9,041 nt of DNA from Flavobacteriaceae bacterium (GTDB lineage Bacteria; Bacteroidota; Bacteroidia; Flavobacteriales; Flavobacteriaceae), in contig VMCO01000139.1 in the NCBI GenBank assembly GCA_008081325.1, forward strand, positions 1 to 9,041, written 5' to 3'. Below, piece after piece: positions 5,105-9,041 of this stretch. Position 1 is the stretch's first letter; the number at the start of each line of letters is the position of its first letter. The notes beneath the pieces are model-generated. The model did no database searches and had not been told where the DNA came from. It saw only the letters and a program-made list of their open reading frames with translations. A program made the position numbers and the translations under genes.

Positions 5105-6327
5105 GAGGCTGCTTTTAGTTTTTCAAAACTAACTCTTGATAATTGCTGCTCTGCATATTTTTTATTTACAACTAATTTTTTTACTTCACTTCCAGGAAGG
5201 TTGAACATTGCATCATTTAAAATTTCTTCACAAAGTGATCTTAAGCCTCTTGCTCCCAAGTTATAGTCTATGGCTTTATTTACAATATAGTTTAGAGCAT
5301 CCTTTTTAAACTCTAAAGTAATATTATCCATTTCAAATAATTTAACGTACTGCTTAATCAGTGCATTTTTAGGTTCAGTAAGAATATTAAGAAGTGCTTC
5401 CTTATTGAGTGGATTCATATATGTTACTACTGGAAGTCTTCCAATAATTTCTGGGATTAGACCAAATTCTTTTAGGTCTTTAGGGTTTATATGTTTTAGT
5501 ATGTTAGACTTAGAAACTGAATCTTTACCAACACTCTTGTAACCAATAACATTTAAATTTAAACGTCTAGATATGTGTCTTTCAATTCCATCAAACGCTC
5601 CACCAGCAATAAATAGAATTTTTTCTGTGTTAATCTCGATGAAATTTTGATCAGGATGTTTTCTTCCGCCTTTAGGAGGTACATTTACTACAGTTCCCTC
5701 TAATAATTTTAGCAATGCTTGTTGAACACCTTCACCTGACACATCTCTTGTTATTGAAGGGTTATCACTCTTTCTAGCAATTTTATCAATTTCATCTATA
5801 AAGACGATTCCTTTTTCAGCTTTTTCAACATTATAATTAGCAGACTGTAAAAGTTTGGTTAGGATTCCCTCAACATCTTCACCAACATATCCAGCCTCAG
5901 TTAGAACAGTAGCATCAACTATTGCTAAAGGTACATCTAACATCTTTGCAATTGTCTTGGCTATCAAAGTTTTTCCAGTACCTGTTTGGCCAACCATGAT
6001 AATATTACTTTTCTCAATTTCTACCTCATTTTCTGTTTCCTGATTGATCCGTTTGTAATGGTTGTAAACTGAAACAGAAATTACTTTTTTTGTATAATCT
6101 TGACCTACAATGTAATCGTCTAAAAAAAGTTTAATTTGTTGAGGTTTTAAGAGTTCAAGTTTTGATTTTTTATTACTGCTTTCAACGTTATTATTTTCCT
6201 GTAAAATGATACCATTTGCCTGTTCAATGCACAAATCACAAATATGAGCATCAATTCCAGCAATAAGTAAGCTAGTTTGATCTTTTTTCTTTCCGCAAAA
6301 TGAACATTGTAAATCAGACTTACTCAT
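5101..6327 (-). CDS. clpX: ATP-dependent Clp protease ATP-binding subunit ClpX
   Basis: This 408-residue AAA+ unfoldase forms a hexamer that recognises tagged proteins, unfolds them and feeds them to ClpP. The N-terminal zinc domain has C8, C11, C30 and C33. The ATPase core has Walker A GQTGTGKT (113-120), the pore-1 loop GYVG (146-149), Walker B VFIDEI (175-180), the RKH loop (222-224), the arginine finger in GLIPEIIGRLPV (R297) and sensor-2 GARGLR (358-363). The ClpP-docking loop reads IGY (261-263) where E. coli has IGF, a conservative aromatic change. The length is normal for the family (about 410-425). The ATG at 6327 follows the clpP stop by 5 bp, so the gene is almost certainly co-transcribed, and perhaps translationally linked, with clpP. 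Its 3' end overlaps the GH3 stop by 4 bp (CTAA). Confidence 0.97.
   Translation of the reverse strand: MSKSDLQCSFCGKKKDQTSLLIAGIDAHICDLCIEQANGIILQENNNVESSNKKSKLELLKPQQIKLFLDDYIVGQDYTKKVISVSVYNHYKRINQETENEVEIEKSNIIMVGQTGTGKTLIAKTIAKMLDVPLAIVDATVLTEAGYVGEDVEGILTKLLQSANYNVEKAEKGIVFIDEIDKIARKSDNPSITRDVSGEGVQQALLKLLEGTVVNVPPKGGRKHPDQNFIEINTEKILFIAGGAFDGIERHISRRLNLNVIGYKSVGKDSVSKSNILKHINPKDLKEFGLIPEIIGRLPVVTYMNPLNKEALLNILTEPKNALIKQYVKLFEMDNITLEFKKDALNYIVNKAIDYNLGARGLRSLCEEILNDAMFNLPGSEVKKLVVNKKYAEQQLSRVSFEKLKAAS
5115..5132. repeat. AT-rich 8-bp inverted repeat in the 3' end of clpX
   Basis: TTAGTTTT (5115-5122) and AAAACTAA (5125-5132) are perfectly complementary around a TC spacer, just inside the convergent end of clpX and next to the GH3 stop. 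No T-tract follows on either strand, so it is not a standard intrinsic terminator. It could be a weak bidirectional hairpin or chance in AT-rich coding DNA. Confidence 0.25.
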
Positions 6328-6332
6328 TTATT

Positions 6333-7007
6333 CTAGCTTTTAGTTAGAATTTCATCAATCATACCGTATTCTAAGGCTTTGTCAGCTTTCATCCAATAAT
6401 CTCTATCACTATCGGCATAAACCTTTTCGTAATCTTGACCAGTGTGTTTACTTATGATTTTATATAACTCCTCCTTAAGGGAAAGAATTTCTCTTGTTGT
6501 AATCTCAATGTCACTTGCTTGTCCTTGTGCACCACCTAATGGCTGATGTATCATAACCCTTGAATGAGTTAATCCGCTTCTTTTTCCTTTTTCTCCAGCA
6601 CACAAAAGTACAGCGCCCATTGAGGCAGCCATACCTGTACAAATTGTTGCAACATCAGGCTTAATTAATTGCATTGTATCATAAATACCTAGGCCAGCGT
6701 AAACACTACCTCCAGGTGAGTTAATATAAATCTGAATATCTTTTGTTGAATCAGTACTCTCTAAAAATAACAATTGAGCCTGTATAATATTTGCTACTTG
6801 GTCATTAATTGCAGTACCCATGAAAATGATTCTATCCATCATTAACCTGGAAAAAACATCAAAAATTGCAATATTCATCTGTCTTTCCTCTATAATATTA
6901 GGGGTAAGCCCTCTCGGGAACATACTGCTAACAATGTCATTGTAGTAAGTACTGCTAATTCCCTGATCCTTTATTGCAAATTTTTTAAACTCTTTTCCGA
7001 AGTCCAT
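6333..7007 (-). CDS. clpP: ATP-dependent Clp protease proteolytic subunit ClpP
   Basis: This 224-residue serine peptidase forms the two-ring, 14-subunit chamber in which ClpX-unfolded proteins are degraded. The catalytic triad is complete: S129 in GMAASMGA, H154 in MIHQPLGG and D203 in SDRDYW. The spacings (25 and 49) are the same as in E. coli ClpP (S111, H136, D185). The oxyanion-region INSPGGSV (95-102) and the handle-region AQGQASDIEI (160-169) are present. The N-terminus is longer than mature E. coli ClpP by about 30 residues (MDFGKEFKKFAIKDQ...), a feature I associate with Bacteroidota ClpP; whether it is cleaved as a propeptide is not visible. The gene sits 33 bp after tig, and that AT-rich gap (7008-7040) has no recognisable -7 box, which supports transcription from the tig promoter. 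clpX follows after 5 bp. Confidence 0.97.
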   Translation of the reverse strand: MDFGKEFKKFAIKDQGISSTYYNDIVSSMFPRGLTPNIIEERQMNIAIFDVFSRLMMDRIIFMGTAINDQVANIIQAQLLFLESTDSTKDIQIYINSPGGSVYAGLGIYDTMQLIKPDVATICTGMAASMGAVLLCAGEKGKRSGLTHSRVMIHQPLGGAQGQASDIEITTREILSLKEELYKIISKHTGQDYEKVYADSDRDYWMKADKALEYGMIDEILTKS

Positions 7008-7040
7008 AATTATAGGTTTTATTGTTTATAAATATAAGAA

Positions 7041-8363
7041 TTACGATGGATATGCTTCTTTTAAATACTCGTCATAGCTAACCTTTTTTAATTTATAATT
7101 AAAATTGTCTTTAAAAAAGTTTAGAATTCGACTACTTGTTAATTGCTCGGTTAATCTTTTTATTTCATCTTTATTACTCATAACTCTAGCAACTATTCCA
7201 TCCAATTCTTTCTCATCAGGAATGGCTTGGCCGTATTGTTGCATTTGATTTTTTATCAAATCTGTTGTGAAAGATTTTAAATCCTCAAAATTCACTTGTA
7301 AATTATTGTCAATGATTAATTTACTTTCAATCAACTGATATTTCATTCCTTTTTCAGATTTATCATATTCTGCTTTTGCCTCTTCAATAGTAATCTTCTT
7401 TTCAGAATTCAATTGCATCCATTTAATCAAAAAATCAGCAGGAAGGATAATTTTTGTTGAATCAATTAAATATTCAATAGTATCATTCATTAATTTCTGA
7501 TCAACTTGATTCTGAAATTGCTTAACAAAATCTTCAGAAAGTTTCTTTTTCATTTCAGTTACAGTCTTAACCGAGTTTTTACCAAATACCTTATCAAATA
7601 AGTCTTGATCTAATTCTGCCAATTCTCTTTCGTTAATTTCTTCAATTTTAATTAAAACCTCATTTTTGAATGTTTTAGCTTTTTCTAATTCTATTTTTAG
7701 ATTTCTTGAAAGCTCATAATTTTCCTTGAAAATTTTTGATCCGTTTTCTTTTAATTCATCACCAACTTTTAAACCTAATATTTTCTTTAAAAAAGAAGGT
7801 TTTAGACTTTCTGTTTTAAACATGCTAGAGTTATTAATTTCTCCAGAATCAGATGAAAAATTTGATGTTATTTCAGATTTTTTTTCGACAACTGTTCTTG
7901 AAATCAATTTACCATACTGAGATTGGATATTTTTTATCTGATTATCAACCATCTTTTTGTCAGCTTTGACCTCGTATTTAGTAATGGGTTTCTTAGGTTT
8001 TAAATTAACCTTAAATTCTGGTGTATATCCTATTTCAAAATCAAAATTAATTGATTCAGAAGACCAATTAATTTCATTATCAGTATATGGGATTGGTCCT
8101 CCTAAAATATCAAGCTTTTCATCTTGTATATATTTTTTCAAGCTAGAATCTAATAATTTATTTATTTCATCAACCTTGACAGCGTTTCCATATTGCTTCT
8201 TAACTAAACCCATCGGAACAAATCCCTTTCTAAAACCAGGAATATTTGCAGTTTTTGAATATCTTTTGAGTACATCATGAACATTTTGCTCATAGTCTTT
8301 TTTTTCTACTTCAATTGAAATAATTCCAGACAGCTTATTTTTTTTGTTAACAGAAATTTTCAT
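7041..8363 (-). CDS. tig: Trigger factor, ribosome-associated chaperone
   Basis: This 440-residue protein binds ribosomes at the exit tunnel and shields nascent chains. The N-terminal ribosome-binding domain has the signature GFRKGFVP (43-50), matching GFRxGxxP. The middle segment (about 155-245), where E. coli has an FKBP-type prolyl isomerase, keeps only scattered features such as GLKVGDEL (197-204). It is rich in Ser, Asn and Lys, so isomerase activity is doubtful. ERELAELDQDLFDKVFG (245-261) marks the start of the C-terminal chaperone arms, which are helical and charged to the end. The family is usually about 430-450 residues, so the gene is complete. The ATG at 8363 is supported by the conserved start of the binding domain. 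It is first in the tig-clpP-clpX operon, an order found in many bacteria, with a candidate promoter just upstream. Confidence 0.93.
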   Translation of the reverse strand: MKISVNKKNKLSGIISIEVEKKDYEQNVHDVLKRYSKTANIPGFRKGFVPMGLVKKQYGNAVKVDEINKLLDSSLKKYIQDEKLDILGGPIPYTDNEINWSSESINFDFEIGYTPEFKVNLKPKKPITKYEVKADKKMVDNQIKNIQSQYGKLISRTVVEKKSEITSNFSSDSGEINNSSMFKTESLKPSFLKKILGLKVGDELKENGSKIFKENYELSRNLKIELEKAKTFKNEVLIKIEEINERELAELDQDLFDKVFGKNSVKTVTEMKKKLSEDFVKQFQNQVDQKLMNDTIEYLIDSTKIILPADFLIKWMQLNSEKKITIEEAKAEYDKSEKGMKYQLIESKLIIDNNLQVNFEDLKSFTTDLIKNQMQQYGQAIPDEKELDGIVARVMSNKDEIKRLTEQLTSSRILNFFKDNFNYKLKKVSYDEYLKEAYPS

Positions 8364-8381
8364 TTAATATAAATTGGTCTG

Positions 8382-8411
8382 CGAAAGTACTGTTTTTTTT
8401 ACAGCTCTCAA
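8382..8411 (-). promoter_or_regulatory. Candidate Bacteroidota-type promoter of the tig-clpP-clpX operon
   Basis: Read on the minus strand, TTG (8411 to 8409, within CTTTGAG) is followed after 19 bp by TACTTTCG (8389 to 8382). This fits the Bacteroidota pattern TTG, 17-23 bp, TAnnTTTG with one mismatch (C for T). Transcription would begin roughly 10-15 nt before the ATG at 8363. The whole element lies in the 67-bp gap between the hydrolase stop and tig, which is the right place for an operon promoter. Confidence 0.55.
8390..8404. repeat. CTGT-N7-ACAG inverted repeat in the tig promoter spacer
   Basis: On the plus strand CTGT (8390-8393) and ACAG (8401-8404) flank seven T. The dyad fills most of the spacer between the candidate -33 and -7 elements of the tig promoter, a position where an operator would act. 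The arms are only 4 bp, so chance is a fair explanation. The A/T run may instead simply give DNA curvature in the spacer. Confidence 0.25.
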
Positions 8412-8430
8412 AGTGAAAAACTGCTATTTA

Positions 8431-9041
8431 TCATCTGATTAATCTTAATAATTCAGACAAAAAACCGTTTGGATTATCAGCATGAAGCCAGTGACCAGCA
8501 TTTTGTATTTTAATAAATTTAGAATTTGGAAAAAGTTTATAAATCAAAGCATTATCTTCATCCATAATGTATTCTGAAAGGCTGCCCTTAAAAAAATATA
8601 CTTCATCGATAAATTTATTGTCTGAATTAACCTCTTCACTGATACTAGCAATATTTTTGGAGAGACAATTTAAATTGAATCTAAAATCTAATATTTTATT
8701 ATCCTTTCTGTAAACATTTTTCATAAGAAAATTTCTTAGACCCTGTTGTTCTATTGATTTTCTAAGCTCAGCATCAATTTTTTTTCTTGTATCCAACTTG
8801 CTAAAATCTATACTAATCAATGAATTTATAATTTGTTGATGATGAACAGGATATTCTTTGGGAGATATGTCTAAAACAAAAAGTTTATGTACTAATTTTG
8901 GAAATTTTAAAGAAAATTTCATAACAGTCTTCCCGCCCATTGAATGTCCAATTAATATTGGATTTTTTATATTATGGTGGTTTAGGGAGGCAAAGAAGTC
9001 AGGGCGCATGAATTCATAGGCAAAGGGGTCTGAAGGAAAAC
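8431..9041 (-). CDS. Alpha/beta-fold hydrolase, YbfF-like (5' end outside window)
   Basis: This is the C-terminal 202 codons of an alpha/beta hydrolase; the reading frame is open to the right edge of the window, so the true start lies outside. The visible part begins FPSDPFAYEF, then has the nucleophile elbow ILIGHSMGGK (Ser is about the 33rd visible residue), the strand LFVLDISP with a candidate acidic residue, GSLSEYI, and the catalytic His in QNAGHWLHADNP near the C-terminus. The pattern is closest to the YbfF esterase group, whose natural substrate is unsettled. The missing N-terminus should hold the HG oxyanion motif and the first strands. An internal ATG at 9009 is not the start because family-like sequence continues upstream of it. 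The gene ends 67 bp before tig on the same strand, and no clear terminator follows, so some read-through into the tig operon is possible. Confidence 0.87.
   Translation of the reverse strand, partial: FPSDPFAYEFMRPDFFASLNHHNIKNPILIGHSMGGKTVMKFSLKFPKLVHKLFVLDISPKEYPVHHQQIINSLISIDFSKLDTRKKIDAELRKSIEQQGLRNFLMKNVYRKDNKILDFRFNLNCLSKNIASISEEVNSDNKFIDEVYFFKGSLSEYIMDEDNALIYKLFPNSKFIKIQNAGHWLHADNPNGFLSELLRLIR

Noticed and set aside
5855..6043. 62-codon plus-strand reading frame inside clpX
   Set aside because: It is antisense to the highly conserved ClpX ATPase core, and its Ser/Thr/Pro-rich composition is what the reverse frame of such a gene gives.
7726..8280. Two plus-strand reading frames (7726-7920 and 7957-8280) inside tig
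   Set aside because: Both are antisense to conserved trigger factor sequence, with no recognisable domain or promoter; the 107-codon one has only the hydrophobic look common in antisense frames of AT-rich genes.
1..9041. CRISPR array, tRNA/rRNA gene, insertion sequence, phage or defence genes
   Set aside because: I saw no regularly spaced repeats, no cloverleaf-like sequence, no transposase or integrase motifs and no shift in base composition; every long reading frame fits a chromosomal gene family.

Overview
The window looks like the core chromosome of an AT-rich member of the Bacteroidota, most likely a marine flavobacterium with a compact genome. The evidence is the low GC content throughout, protein styles typical of Flavobacteriia (a FolK fused to a deoxynucleoside kinase, a 224-residue ClpP, a trigger factor with a poorly conserved middle domain, a DUF2797 protein next to a GH3 protein), and promoter-like sequences resembling the Bacteroidota TTG / TAnnTTTG pattern. 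I see no mobile element, tRNA, rRNA, CRISPR array or defence system.

Left to right: the 5' end of mutS (minus strand, cut by the window edge); a SPOUT-family RNA 2'-O-methyltransferase (plus); a two-domain FolK-deoxynucleoside kinase (minus); a YhhQ/VUT-type queuosine-precursor transporter (plus); a DUF2797 zinc-ribbon protein with a possible GIY-YIG-like core (minus); a GH3-family acyl-adenylate-forming enzyme (plus); then a minus-strand run transcribed right to left: the 3' part of an alpha/beta hydrolase gene (cut by the right edge), tig, clpP and clpX.

Two blocks differ in organisation. From 1 to about 6330, seven consecutive genes strictly alternate strand. Divergent pairs are separated by only 93, 59 and 40 bp, and all three convergent pairs overlap at their stop codons by 8, 4 and 4 bp, so there is no intergenic space for terminators. 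From 6333 to 9041 the genes are co-directional. tig-clpP-clpX form a protein-quality-control operon (ribosome-bound chaperone, then the ClpXP protease) with gaps of 33 and 5 bp and a good candidate promoter in front of tig.

Most genes are housekeeping. The genes with least settled function are the DUF2797 protein and the GH3 enzyme, which share a 40-bp divergent spacer. The most distinctive structural points are the alternating, stop-overlapping layout and a terminator-like hairpin on the plus strand inside the DUF2797 gene. I did not find a convincing previously undescribed system here.
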